The notes below the pieces were generated by a model, which saw only the letters and a list, made by a program, of their open reading frames with translations, had not been told where the DNA came from and did no database searches. This document shows positions 25,097 through 33,933 of a stretch of 48,928 nucleotides of DNA, piece after piece. Origin of the DNA: Myxococcales bacterium (GTDB lineage: Bacteria; Myxococcota_A; UBA9160; UBA4427); assembly GCA_014240165.1 (NCBI GenBank), contig JAAZXM010000029.1:1-48928 (forward strand), read 5' to 3'. Position 1 is the first letter of the stretch; each line of letters starts with the position of its first letter. Both the position numbers and the translations under genes were made by a program.

Positions 25097-26542
25097 TTGG
25101 CTTACCCCTCAGCCCGTGCGCACATCCTCGCCGTCTGGTCGATGGCGCTGGTTATTTGTCTTGGTGTCGGCGTCGGCACAGGAGCGATCCAGAACTCCCC
25201 CGCCGAAGCCGCCCCCCACGCCGATCTTGCCCCGCCCCTGCCGGCCTCGATCCCTCAGGCGGTCGCGGCCGTTCCGGGTGCGATGGGGCCACAGTTGCCC
25301 GGCGTGTCCAGCGTCTCCCAAGCAAGCCCGGGCCCCCTCGAACACTTCCCGCCGATTGCCATCGCCAGCTTGCCGCTCCACACCGACGCCCACGCTCGGC
25401 CGACAAGAGAAGCGACGAGTTCGCTCAGGGTGGTGACCAAGGGAAAGCTCCGCCGAGGCGAGTCCCTGTCCACGGCCTTGCGTCGCCAGGGGATCGACTT
25501 TCAAACGATCCATACGATTTCCAGCGAATTGCGTTCGCTGTTCGATTTTCGCCAGGCGCGCCCGGGTGACTCCTACCGATTGGGTCAGGGAGCGCGCGGC
25601 CAATTGGTTGACTTTCGTTACTCGGTGAACTCGGAGAAGAGCTTCTACTTGTATGCCACCGAGGCGGGCTATCGCGTGCGGGAAGACCACGCGCCCCTGC
25701 GCGCCAAGGTCGCCAAGGTCGGGGGCGAAATTCATTCCTCGCTCTACGGGTCCATCAAGGCATTGGGCGAGCGAACCCAATTGGCCGGCGATTTCGCCGA
25801 TATCTTCGCCTGGGATATCGACTTCAGCCGAAGCGTGCAGCCGGGGGATGATTTCCAAGTTCTCTTCGAGCGCCTGTACCGGACGAATGCCGAGGGCGAG
25901 GAAGTCTACGTCCGGCCGGGGCGAATTCTCGCCGCTCGTTATCGTGGGCGAATCGGTGACCATTCGGCGGTCTACTTCGAGAGCAAGAAGGGTCGCGGCA
26001 GCTATTACCGCCCGGATGGCACCTCGGTGGAGCGCGCCTTCCTGGTGGCACCCCTCAAATTCAGCCGGATCAGTTCCTCGTTCAGCAGCGCGCGCCGGCA
26101 TCCGATCTTGAATGTCGTTCGCCCCCATCGCGGGATCGACTACGCGGCGGCCCATGGGACCGCGCTTTGGTCGGTGGCTGCGGGTGAGGTGATCTTTCGT
26201 GGCCGGGCCGGGGGTTCGGGAAACCTCGTGAAGGTCAAGCATCGCAATGGCTACGTGTCCTATTACGCGCACCTTTCGCGTTTCGAACCCGGCCTCAAGG
26301 TGGGCTCATTGGTCGAGCAGAAGCAGGTCATCGGCTACGTGGGCGATACGGGTCTGGCCACCGGCCCCCATGTCTGTTTCCGAGTCCAGAAGAACGGCCG
26401 CTATGTGAACCCTCTGGACATTTCGGCGCCCGCCGGCGACCCGGTGGCGCAGGGGGACCGGGAGCGCTTCGAGTCGGCGCGTGATCTGCTTTTCGCGGAT
26501 CTCGGGACCGGCATCCAAATGGCGGCCGACGAAGCCCTCTAG
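25097..26542 (+). CDS. M23-family peptidoglycan endopeptidase
   Basis: This is probably a membrane-anchored periplasmic hydrolase that cuts peptide cross-links in peptidoglycan during growth. The TTG at 25097 (AGGAG six bases before) gives 481 residues beginning LAYPSARAHILAVWSMALVI, with the anchor at about 10-30. An upstream GTG at 24974 with GGGAG is an alternative that would add 41 residues. After a Pro/Ala-rich linker come an OapA/LysM-like region (KLRRGESLSTALRRQGID) and a strand-rich middle. The LytM domain is near 330-450, with HRGIDYA (Zn His and Asp) and SYYAHLSRF. The third motif reads GPHVCFRV, so the second His of the usual HxH is Cys, a variant also found in other M23 proteins. 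No amidase or EnvC-type coiled coil is present. Confidence 0.85.
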   Translation: MAYPSARAHILAVWSMALVICLGVGVGTGAIQNSPAEAAPHADLAPPLPASIPQAVAAVPGAMGPQLPGVSSVSQASPGPLEHFPPIAIASLPLHTDAHARPTREATSSLRVVTKGKLRRGESLSTALRRQGIDFQTIHTISSELRSLFDFRQARPGDSYRLGQGARGQLVDFRYSVNSEKSFYLYATEAGYRVREDHAPLRAKVAKVGGEIHSSLYGSIKALGERTQLAGDFADIFAWDIDFSRSVQPGDDFQVLFERLYRTNAEGEEVYVRPGRILAARYRGRIGDHSAVYFESKKGRGSYYRPDGTSVERAFLVAPLKFSRISSSFSSARRHPILNVVRPHRGIDYAAAHGTALWSVAAGEVIFRGRAGGSGNLVKVKHRNGYVSYYAHLSRFEPGLKVGSLVEQKQVIGYVGDTGLATGPHVCFRVQKNGRYVNPLDISAPAGDPVAQGDRERFESARDLLFADLGTGIQMAADEAL

Positions 26543-26708
26543 GCCGATTCCTCCCAAGAGGCTCCTTTCGGGCATTTCGACGCCCCCTTTTCCTCCACCT
26601 GCCGAGGCTGAGTCTGTGTTCGTTTGGCCTGTGCGCGAGCGCTAGAGTGGCCCGAAGCGCAGAGCGTGCCGAACCGAGTCGGATTCGGCGGGGCGCGGCG
26701 GGGGAGAA

Positions 26709-27131
26709 ATGGTGAAACTCGATGCTCGACTGGCCGAACTCGGCCAGCGCTATGCCGACCGCGAGGCCGGCCAGCATGAAGCCCTGGTGCGTGCCCGAGC
26801 TTGCGCGGACTCCCTCCATGCACGGATCGCCGCCGCCATCCAGAACTTCCACGCAGCTGGGGGCGCCGAGGCACCGCAACTCCGGCTCACTCTGAGCGAG
26901 CCCCGGGTCGACGACAAGCACCTCCACTCGATTCAATTCGAACTTCTCCGGGGCCGCTGCCGAGCCATTGTGACGGTGAAGAGCCGGGGCGAGATCACCC
27001 TGGTGGGTCCCTTTCATGCGGGCAAATCCGAAGGCCCTTGCCGTACCTTTCCCATCGATGCCGCGGATGCCCTGGACGATGCCCTGGAACCCTTTCTCGT
27101 TGCTTTCATCGAAGAAGCCCTGACGCCGTGA
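26709..27131 (+). CDS. Small conserved-looking protein of unknown function
   Basis: I do not recognise this 140-residue protein. It has no signal peptide or membrane segment. The first 50 residues look helical and possibly coiled, rich in Ala, Arg and Glu. The middle contains strands such as QLRLTLSEPRV and CRAIVTVKSRGEITLVGPF, and the end is helical again. This arrangement resembles a small alpha/beta cytoplasmic protein. Its stop overlaps the GTG of the DUF84 gene by 4 bases, and the DUF84 gene overlaps the glutamate-cysteine ligase gene, so all three should be one operon. Confidence 0.6.
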   Translation: MVKLDARLAELGQRYADREAGQHEALVRARACADSLHARIAAAIQNFHAAGGAEAPQLRLTLSEPRVDDKHLHSIQFELLRGRCRAIVTVKSRGEITLVGPFHAGKSEGPCRTFPIDAADALDDALEPFLVAFIEEALTP

Positions 27132-27772
27132 CTCCCGAGGTCTCTTCTCCCGCTCTCGCCCATGTGTCCACCGTACGCGTGGGCACCTTGAATCGGCCGA
27201 AGCTCGAGGCCGTGCGCCTGGCCTTGTCCGCCTATGCCCAGGGCGTGGAAGTATGTGGCCACGCGGCGGAGAGCGGTGTGCCCGAGCAGCCGGTGGGCTT
27301 TACGGAGATCGTTCGCGGCGCCCGGACCCGTGCCCAGGTTGCCCATGGGGCCGGGCCCTGTGAACTCGCGGTGGGGATCGAGGACGGCCTGGTGGAGTTT
27401 TCCGAACTCGGGGGGGAAGTGTTGAATGTGGGAGCCGCGGTGGTGACCGATGGCCTACGGGAGGGTCTGGGTTTCAGTGCCCTCTTTGCCTATCCGCCGG
27501 AATGCGCAGACCCCGCCCTCGCTGATCGGGCACCCGTGGGCGAGGTTTTCGACGCCTATTGGCGGGCCCGCAAAGGGGAGGGGCCGGCGGAAGCGTCCGG
27601 GCGCTCGGTCGGGAATATCGGCATGCTCAGCGAAGGCGTTCTGACTCGGAGCGAATATGGCCGGCATGCGGTGCTCTGTGCGTTGGTCAGGTTTCTTCAT
27701 CCGGAGATGTATTTTTCGAAAGCGCTGGACGGGGCGCCAACTCACCGTTCAGGAGAAGTACTGAATGACTGA
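27128..27772 (+). CDS. DUF84-family (YjjX-like) nucleoside triphosphatase
   Basis: Members of this family hydrolyse non-canonical purine nucleotides (ITP, XTP) and so cleanse the nucleotide pool. The GTG start at 27128 overlaps the previous stop by 4 bases and gives 214 residues. After a short tail the family start VRVGTLNRPKLEAVRLAL appears near 16, followed by SGVPEQPVGFTEIVRGA near 45 and AVGIEDGLVEF near 79, the nucleotide-phosphate region shared with the HAM1 fold. A GxxSxGNIGMLSEGVLTRSEY stretch is near 160. The end overlaps the next gene by 8 bases. Its link to glutathione synthesis is only positional. Confidence 0.82.
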   Translation: MTPEVSSPALAHVSTVRVGTLNRPKLEAVRLALSAYAQGVEVCGHAAESGVPEQPVGFTEIVRGARTRAQVAHGAGPCELAVGIEDGLVEFSELGGEVLNVGAAVVTDGLREGLGFSALFAYPPECADPALADRAPVGEVFDAYWRARKGEGPAEASGRSVGNIGMLSEGVLTRSEYGRHAVLCALVRFLHPEMYFSKALDGAPTHRSGEVLND

Positions 27773-29111
27773 CGTGGAGCAAAGAATCGAATCCCTCGAG
27801 GATTGCATCGAGTATTTCCGCTCGGGCGAGTCGCCCGAGTCCGATTGGGTCGTGGGTACCGAACACGAAAAGATCGGCGTCTACACCGAGAGCGGTCAGC
27901 GGGTGCCCTATGAGGGAGAGCGCGGGATCGGGGCGCTTCTTCAGCGGATCGCCCGTCGAGACGATTGGACCCCAGTGCTCGAGGGTGGCCAGGTGATCGC
28001 CCTGACCAAGGGGGGGGCGAGCATCACCCTGGAGCCCGGCGGGCAGATCGAATTGTCGGGTGCGCCCTTGGCGACCATCCGCGAAACCTGTCGGGAGTTC
28101 AACGCCCACGTTGATCTCGTGATCGAGGAGTCGAGGGATTTCGGAATTACCTGGCTCTCGCTCGGGGTCGACCCGATCCACGCCGTGAGCGAGATCCCCA
28201 AGATGCCGAAGAAGCGATACGACATCATGCGCGAGTACCTCCCCCAGCGAGGTGCCCTGGCCATGGACATGATGCATGCGAGCGCCACCGTTCAGGCGAA
28301 TTTCGATTTTTCTGATGAGGCCGACATGGCGACGAAGCTCCGGACCGCCATGGGGTGCACCGCCATCGTCTCGGCGATCTTCGCGAATTCGAGCATCTCC
28401 GGCGGAAGCGAGAACGGTTTCGCGTCGAAACGCGTGGCCATCTGGCGCGAGACCGACCCGGATCGCTGCGGTCTGCTCCACTTCGTTTTCGAGGAGGGAT
28501 TCGGCTACCGGGAATACGCCGAGTGGGCGCTGGACGTGCCCATGTTCATGCTCGTGCGGGGCGGCGATTATATTCCGGCCCACGGGCTCCCCTTTCGGAC
28601 CTTCATGCGCGATGGGTTGGCGGGTCATTCGGCTCGGGTGAAGGATTGGGATCTCCACCTCACGACGCTCTTTCCCGAGGCCCGGCTCAAGCGGATCATC
28701 GAGGTACGCGGTGCGGATACGGTCCCCCGCGGCCTGATCTGCGCGCTCCCGGCGCTCTGGAAGGGAATCCTCTACGACCTGGACAGTTGTCGGGCGGCGT
28801 GGGGCCTGGTCGAGAAAATGTCGTCGTCCGAGCGGGAAGACGCCCAACTCGCCGTGGCGCGGGGTGGCCTCGCTGCGAGCATCGGCGGTCGCTCTGCGCT
28901 GGATCTCGCCCGAGAACTGGTCGACATTGCCGGGGAAGGGCTCAAGAGCCTGGGGACGCGTTGGGGGATCGAGCCGGATGAGAGCCATTTCCTCGACCCG
29001 GTTCGCGCGCAGCTGGTGGCGGGCAAGAGCCCCGGCGAGATCGTTGCCGAGCGCTGGCGCGGCGAGTGGAGCGGGGAAGAGCAGCGTTTGATCGAATTTT
29101 CCAGTTATTGA
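27765..29111 (+). CDS. gshA: Glutamate-cysteine ligase, class 2 (plant/proteobacterial type)
   Basis: This enzyme joins glutamate and cysteine to make gamma-glutamylcysteine, the first and rate-limiting step to glutathione or to other gamma-glutamyl thiols. The 448-residue protein matches the plant-type ligase length and motifs: VGTEHEKIGVY near 30, the ASITLEPGGQIELSGAP ATP/metal block near 85, the MRDGLAGHSARVKDWDLHL stretch near 280, and EVRGADTVPRGL near 314. An ATG with GGAGAAG upstream starts within the end of the DUF84 gene. No gshB is visible in the window. The YkvA-type protein follows after 91 bases. Confidence 0.92.
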   Translation: MTDVEQRIESLEDCIEYFRSGESPESDWVVGTEHEKIGVYTESGQRVPYEGERGIGALLQRIARRDDWTPVLEGGQVIALTKGGASITLEPGGQIELSGAPLATIRETCREFNAHVDLVIEESRDFGITWLSLGVDPIHAVSEIPKMPKKRYDIMREYLPQRGALAMDMMHASATVQANFDFSDEADMATKLRTAMGCTAIVSAIFANSSISGGSENGFASKRVAIWRETDPDRCGLLHFVFEEGFGYREYAEWALDVPMFMLVRGGDYIPAHGLPFRTFMRDGLAGHSARVKDWDLHLTTLFPEARLKRIIEVRGADTVPRGLICALPALWKGILYDLDSCRAAWGLVEKMSSSEREDAQLAVARGGLAASIGGRSALDLARELVDIAGEGLKSLGTRWGIEPDESHFLDPVRAQLVAGKSPGEIVAERWRGEWSGEEQRLIEFSSY

Positions 29112-29202
29112 GATTTTTTGGAGCCGGCGAGAGACCCGCCCTTGGGGGGGTTGGAGTCATCGGGCTTCGCCGAGCGAATAACGGGTATGGAGGTTCACGC
29201 GC

Positions 29203-29766
29203 ATGGCTTCTCAATCTTTTCGGTTGAGCTTCAGTCTGGACGAACGGGATATCGCGTATTTCCGCGCTCGTTTTCGGAGCGCCAAGCAGGCTGCGCGGGG
29301 GGTCGATGCCGACCGCATCCTGTCTGCGGTTCGCAGCCTGATCGGCCAGATTCGCGCCACCGACCGCGTCCCGACCTTCGTCAGCAAGGCGGTGGAGTCG
29401 ATTCAAGACCTGGTGGAGGTCATCGAGGATGCCGAATACCGGGCGCCCCAAGCCGTTCGCAACCGTGTCCTGGCGGCGCTGGCCTATTTCGCCGATCCCG
29501 ATGACATGATTCCAGACGAGATCCCGGTGCTGGGCTTTCTCGATGATGCCATCATGATCAAATTCGTCGAAAGGGAATTCCGGCACGAGTTGGCCGCGTA
29601 TCGAAAATTCAGACGCTTTCGCAGGGGTGCGGAGCAGCGCCCGTGGACAGCCGTGGCCCGGGAGCGCCTGCCGAGCCGGATGGCCGCCATGCGACAGAAA
29701 TTGCGCGCCGAAGTGACCCGCCGTGAAGTGGCAGACCGTGCGAAGGGCGTGCCTCGCTTCAGTTGA
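29203..29766 (+). CDS. YkvA-type (DUF1232) protein
   Basis: This 187-residue protein has a DUF1232 core, seen as LAYFADPDDMIPDEIPVLGF plus LDDAIMI at about 91-117. DUF1232 is a short, largely membrane-associated motif of unknown function, often near stress genes. Here the surrounding sequence is charged rather than hydrophobic; the N-terminal half is predicted helical and amphipathic, and the C-terminal 60 residues are strongly basic. The ATG lies 91 bases after the gshA stop in the same direction. A role cannot be assigned. Confidence 0.8.
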   Translation: MASQSFRLSFSLDERDIAYFRARFRSAKQAARGVDADRILSAVRSLIGQIRATDRVPTFVSKAVESIQDLVEVIEDAEYRAPQAVRNRVLAALAYFADPDDMIPDEIPVLGFLDDAIMIKFVEREFRHELAAYRKFRRFRRGAEQRPWTAVARERLPSRMAAMRQKLRAEVTRREVADRAKGVPRFS

Positions 29767-29944
29767 ACGCGGACCGTCTTGGGCTATGGCATGCCGGGTA
29801 GCCCACGCTTACTATTCCGGCGGGCGTTCCGACTCCGCATTCCTCGGGTTTTGTCCGAACCCGGGCCCAATGCGGTGAGATCGACTTGGGTGTCGATTCG
29901 CGCAGGAGCCGCAGAGCCCCAGACCCGAGATGGAGTACGTCAGG

Positions 29945-30904
29945 ATGAGCAATGAGAGTCCCCCCGTGACCGATGGCGCCCACACCCGGGTGCTGATCGT
30001 GGGAAGCGGCCCCGCCGGCTATACCGCGGCGATCTACGCCGCCCGAGCGGGTCTCGAGCCCATCGTCATCGCCGGCCTCGCTTTCGGGGGCCAATTGATG
30101 ATCACCACGGATGTGGAGAACTACCCGGGCTATCCCGAAAGCGTGACCGGCCCGGCGATGATGGAGGATCTGCAGAAGCAGGCCGAGCGCTTCGGAAGCC
30201 GAATCCTCTACGAAGATGCCACCGCGGTGGACTGCGCTTCGCGTCCTTTCCGGGTCGAGACCGATGGGGCGCACTACACGGGAGATAGCCTGATCGTGGC
30301 CACGGGTGCATCTGCGCGTTGGCTGGGTCTGGAATCCGAGCAACGCTTCGTAAACCTCGGGGTCTCGGCTTGTGCCACCTGCGATGGGGCACTCTACCGC
30401 GACAAGCCCCTGGCGGTGGTGGGCGGAGGCGATACCGCAATGGAGGAAGCGCTCTTCCTGACCCGGTTCGCGACTCAGGTGACCGTGGTCCATCGCCGTT
30501 CGGAGTTGAGGGCTTCGAAGATCATGCAATCGCGCGCGCTTTCCCATGAGAAGATCGACTTCGCTTGGAATAGCGAAGTTGATGAAGTGCTCGGCGGCGA
30601 ATTCGTCACCGGCGTGCGACTCAAGGATGTCGAGACCGGAGCCAAGCGGGAGCTCGACGTCGAGGGCCTCTTTGTCGCCATCGGGCACCAGCCGAATACC
30701 GAACTCTTCAAGGGTCAACTCGAGCTCGATGATGCGGATTACCTGAAGGTGCAGCCGGGAACCACGAGAACCTCCGCCGAGGGTATATTCGCCTGTGGCG
30801 ATGTGGCCGATCCCACCTATCGACAGGCCGTCACCGCGGCGGGAACCGGCTGCATGGCTTCTATCGATGCCGAGCGTTGGTTGGCCGAAGAGGGCTTTGC
30901 ATGA
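29945..30904 (+). CDS. trxB: Thioredoxin reductase
   Basis: This FAD enzyme uses NADPH to reduce thioredoxin. The ATG at 29945 has GGAG nine bases upstream and gives 319 residues, the family length; an in-frame ATG 15 bases earlier (29930) is possible. The FAD-binding motif GSGPAGYTAA is at about 20-29. The redox-active pair CATC is at Cys143/Cys146, followed by DGALY. The NADPH motif VGGGDTAMEEA is near 162, and the FAD-closing ACGDVADPTYRQ near 284. It lies alone between the YkvA gene and the PAS/receiver gene and, with gshA nearby, forms a thiol-redox neighbourhood. Confidence 0.95.
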   Translation: MSNESPPVTDGAHTRVLIVGSGPAGYTAAIYAARAGLEPIVIAGLAFGGQLMITTDVENYPGYPESVTGPAMMEDLQKQAERFGSRILYEDATAVDCASRPFRVETDGAHYTGDSLIVATGASARWLGLESEQRFVNLGVSACATCDGALYRDKPLAVVGGGDTAMEEALFLTRFATQVTVVHRRSELRASKIMQSRALSHEKIDFAWNSEVDEVLGGEFVTGVRLKDVETGAKRELDVEGLFVAIGHQPNTELFKGQLELDDADYLKVQPGTTRTSAEGIFACGDVADPTYRQAVTAAGTGCMASIDAERWLAEEGFA

Positions 30905-30928
30905 ACGTCCCAGCGGACAGGTCGGGAC

Positions 30929-32050
30929 ATGCCTTTTCGGGAGAGCCCTGGGCTCCGAAGAGGCGGGCCTAAGAAGATGCCCCTCACTCGGGAGATGCTG
31001 GAGCGGCTGACGGATCGATCCGCCGATATCGTCGTCGCCACGGATCGCAAAGGCCGGGTGGTCTACTACAACGATGGGGCCTCGAAGAGTCTCGGCTACG
31101 ACCCCAGCGAAACCCTGGGCAGCTTCGTGGGGAGTTTCTATCCCAGCGTCGAAGAAGCGCGCCGTGTGGCCCAGGCCATGCGCGACCCCGACCAGTCGGG
31201 CCCGGGTGTGATCGAGAGCTTTCAGACCTCGTTCCTGACCGCATCCGGCGAGGAAATTCCGGTCGCGATTTCGGGCACCCTGCTCTACGACGAAAACGGC
31301 GAAGAGACGGGGACCATCGGGTACGCGAAGGATTTGCGCGAGATCCTGCATAAGGACCAACTCGCCACCCTGGGTGAAGTCGCCATTGGGCTCTCACACG
31401 AGATCAACAATCCCCTGGCGGTGATTCTGAACCAGATGGAATTGCTCGAGAGCGATATCTATGCCCTGGCCGACGAACGAGATTCTTCGGTGGAGATCGA
31501 AAGGGTGGACGCGATTCGGCGCGAGGTTGCTCGCATCAGCGAAATCCTGAGCCGCCTCGGCGAGATGGTCCAACAGGATAGCTACGAGACGATCAACTAC
31601 GCGGGGCCCGCCCGCATGATCGATCTCCGCCGGAGCGAGGCGCGGGGAAGCGAGCGGGACACTCGGCTCGAAGGCTTGCGGATTCTGGTCGTGGACGACG
31701 ACCGGGGCATTTGCAATTCGCTCAGAGAGATTCTCGAAGCCGATGGCTGCGTCGTGGAAACGGCCCACGATGGGATCGAGGCCCTCGAATGTATTGAGGG
31801 CCAGAAATTCGATCTCGCGCTCTCGGATGTCGTGATGCCCAACATGGACGGACACGAGCTCTACCTGAGCCTATGCAAGCGACATCCCGAACTCCCGGTC
31901 CTGATGATGACCGCTTTTCATTACGACAAGGATCACATCATCAAGCGAAGTCGAATGAAGGGACTCGAAGGCGTGATCTTCAAGAAGCCCGTGGACCCGG
32001 CGCGGCTGCGCGAAGTCATCGCCGAAACCGTTCGCGCCCGCGCCGACTAG
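30929..32050 (+). CDS. PAS-DHp-REC protein without a kinase ATPase domain
   Basis: This 373-residue signalling protein has three domains in an unusual order. A PAS sensor domain lies at about 17-140 (starting ERLTDRSADIVVATDRKG). A phosphoacceptor DHp helix follows with the H-box LSHEINNPLAVI near 157. After about 65 residues, with no HATPase_c domain between, comes a complete receiver domain (252-370), with acidic pair in LVVDDD, phosphoacceptor Asp in LALSDVVMP and Lys in IFKKPVDP. The ATG at 30929 or the ATG 48 bases later could start it. It cannot phosphorylate itself and would need a separate kinase, or serve as a phosphorelay or dimerisation platform. It follows trxB by 24 bases. Confidence 0.85.
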   Translation: MPFRESPGLRRGGPKKMPLTREMLERLTDRSADIVVATDRKGRVVYYNDGASKSLGYDPSETLGSFVGSFYPSVEEARRVAQAMRDPDQSGPGVIESFQTSFLTASGEEIPVAISGTLLYDENGEETGTIGYAKDLREILHKDQLATLGEVAIGLSHEINNPLAVILNQMELLESDIYALADERDSSVEIERVDAIRREVARISEILSRLGEMVQQDSYETINYAGPARMIDLRRSEARGSERDTRLEGLRILVVDDDRGICNSLREILEADGCVVETAHDGIEALECIEGQKFDLALSDVVMPNMDGHELYLSLCKRHPELPVLMMTAFHYDKDHIIKRSRMKGLEGVIFKKPVDPARLREVIAETVRARAD

Positions 32051-32063
32051 CGGACTTCGTTTT

Positions 32064-32732
32064 TCAGGGGAAGTCGCGGCCGGGCGTGGCTGTGCGTGCC
32101 AGGCACAGGCCCATGACCTCGCGAACGCCGGCTTCGTGCAGCGCCTTTGCGGCGGAAGCCAGGGTGGCGCCCGTGGTCGTTACGTCGTCCACCAGCCAGA
32201 CTCGGGCGGGCAAAGGGTTGGGGGGCCGCCGGCAGGCGAAGGCGCCCGCGACGTTCTGCTCCCGGGAGGCCGCATCCAGACCCGCTTGGGGCCGGGTATC
32301 GCGTCGCCGGAGCAACCAGCGGGGGGCCACCATGAGGCCCAGGGGATGCGCGATCTCCCGGGCCAGGAGGGCGGCGGGGTTGAAGCCGCGCTGGCGGAAA
32401 CGGCGCGGGTGCAGGGGAATGGGCACGAGCCAATCGTCGGCCCGGAGCGGCGCCCGTTGGCCCGCCGCCCGGGCAAGCATGCGGGCGATCCCGCTGGCCG
32501 CGGGGTCCAGGCTGGCGAGTCCCGGGGCGGGATATTTGAAACGATGTATCCAATCCCGGGCTTTTCCCTGGAAACTCACCGCGGCGAGGGCTGCCCCGCC
32601 CTTGTCCAGCAGGGGCTGTACACGGGCTGAGGGGGGCAACCAGACAAGCGCATCGTGACAACGCGAACACAGATACGCGTGGCGCGATAGAGCCGAGCAC
32701 TGCGCGCAATGGCGCGGAAAGAAGAAGTCCAC
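32064..32732 (-). CDS. comF: ComF family protein (phosphoribosyltransferase-like)
   Basis: This 222-residue ComF homologue is associated with DNA uptake and recombination in naturally competent bacteria, though its biochemical role is unsettled. It starts at GTG in VDFFFPRHCAQCS. The N-terminal zinc-binding cysteines (CAQC and CSRC near residues 9-25) are followed by a phosphoribosyltransferase-like domain with VPIPLHPRRFRQRGFNPA near 102-119 and the PRPP loop WLVDDVTTTGATLA near 180. It ends 13 bases from the convergent PAS/REC gene. It is the last gene of the nadD-rsfS-comF end of the minus-strand cluster. Confidence 0.88.
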   Translation of the reverse strand: MDFFFPRHCAQCSALSRHAYLCSRCHDALVWLPPSARVQPLLDKGGAALAAVSFQGKARDWIHRFKYPAPGLASLDPAASGIARMLARAAGQRAPLRADDWLVPIPLHPRRFRQRGFNPAALLAREIAHPLGLMVAPRWLLRRRDTRPQAGLDAASREQNVAGAFACRRPPNPLPARVWLVDDVTTTGATLASAAKALHEAGVREVMGLCLARTATPGRDFP

Positions 32733-32788
32733 CAGGTTGGAACGTTGCAGCGTGTGCGTTTTCCCTGGGGACCGGAGGGGTTCGGGTG

Positions 32789-33178
32789 TCAGCCTGCCGA
32801 GACGCGGGGGGCGTCTTCGAGGTCGAGTTGGGGCGCATCGCTCCAGAGTCGTTCCAGGGCAAACTCTTCGCGGGTTTCGGGCTGGAAGATATGAATCACC
32901 GCCTCGTTGGCGTCGATCAGGATCCAGCGCCCTTCGTTGAAGCCCTCGACGCCCAGCGGTGCATCGTCGGCTTCCCGGAGCGCTTGAATGATGGATTCGG
33001 CGATGGATCGGACGTGCCGACTCGATCGACCCGAGGTGATCAAGAAAGTATCCGTAAAGGCGCTGACCCCGCGCATATCCAGGGCGACCAATTCCTCGGC
33101 CTTGAGGTCCATGGCTGCCCCTGCGATTAAACGCGCTTTGCGAGCGGCGTCGTCATCCTGGGGCTTGGCTGGGGTCAT
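32789..33178 (-). CDS. rsfS: Ribosomal silencing factor RsfS
   Basis: RsfS binds protein L14 on the large ribosomal subunit and blocks subunit joining when nutrients are short. The 129-residue protein starts at ATG 33178, overlapping the nadD stop by 4 bases, and has the conserved core ELVALDMRGVSAFTDTFLI near 30-48, GRSSRHVRSIAESI near 51-64 and GRWILIDANEAVIHIF near 86-101. The longer open frame upstream belongs to another reading frame. nadD-rsfS pairing is widely conserved, supporting both calls. Confidence 0.94.
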   Translation of the reverse strand: MTPAKPQDDDAARKARLIAGAAMDLKAEELVALDMRGVSAFTDTFLITSGRSSRHVRSIAESIIQALREADDAPLGVEGFNEGRWILIDANEAVIHIFQPETREEFALERLWSDAPQLDLEDAPRVSAG

Positions 33179-33888
33179 GGTTTTTCCTCGCCTGGGGTTG
33201 GGGAACTTCCGGGGGCGTCCGGCGAAACTCCCTTCGGGTCTTCGTTGTAGCACCCACTGGCCACGATGGCAGCGTGGGCCGCTTCGGGGACCCAGTCGCG
33301 AACCGAGACCCCTCGGGCGAGGCGATCTCGAATGGCGGAGGCCGAGACGTCGAGGGCAGGGATCTCGAGGTGGCGAATCCAGGTACCCGCCCGGCGGTGG
33401 CGGCCCGAGCGCCCGTCGGGGGCGAGAATAAAATCGTCCCGAACGCATTCGGGCAGCCAATCGGGCAGGCCGCCGTCCAGCGCGGGAGGCCTGGAGGTCA
33501 CGGCGATATGACACGCGGCGAAGAGCGCTCGAGGCGATTTCCAGCTTCCCATTTCGCAGAAGGCATCGCGCCCGGCGACGAAAACGAGTTCGTCCTCTAC
33601 GAAGCGTTGGCCGAGGGCCTCCAGGGTGTCCACCAGGTAGGAGGGGCCCGGTCGTTCCAACTCGATATCGTCTGCGGCGAAAAGCGGGTTGTCGCGAACC
33701 GCCATCTTCACCCACGCCAGCCGCTCCTGGGCGGGCGCCATGATGGCCGCGTCACTGTCCTTGTGTGGGGGCCGTGCGCTGGGAACGAAGAGCAGGCGGG
33801 AGAGTCCGAGGGCGGCCGTCACTGCTTCTGCGGCACGCAGATGGCCTCGGTGAATCGGATTGAAGGTGCCGCCGTAGATACCGATCAT
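33175..33888 (-). CDS. nadD: Nicotinate-nucleotide adenylyltransferase
   Basis: This enzyme adenylates nicotinate mononucleotide with ATP to form deamido-NAD, an essential step of NAD synthesis. The 237-residue protein opens MIGIYGGTFNPIHRGHLRAA, containing the GxFxxxHxGH nucleotidyltransferase motif. Further conserved parts are VPSARPPHKDSD near 35-46, VFVAGRDAFCEMGSW near 103, and SASAIRDRLARG near 189, corresponding to the second nucleotide-binding motif. It lies in the obgE-proB-nadD-rsfS minus-strand cluster and overlaps rsfS by 4 bases (ATGA). Confidence 0.94.
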   Translation of the reverse strand: MIGIYGGTFNPIHRGHLRAAEAVTAALGLSRLLFVPSARPPHKDSDAAIMAPAQERLAWVKMAVRDNPLFAADDIELERPGPSYLVDTLEALGQRFVEDELVFVAGRDAFCEMGSWKSPRALFAACHIAVTSRPPALDGGLPDWLPECVRDDFILAPDGRSGRHRRAGTWIRHLEIPALDVSASAIRDRLARGVSVRDWVPEAAHAAIVASGCYNEDPKGVSPDAPGSSPTPGEEKP

Positions 33889-33933
33889 CGCCGCCCCTGC
33901 AATTGTCTTCGCTGCCCCCTGCCTGGAGCCTGC

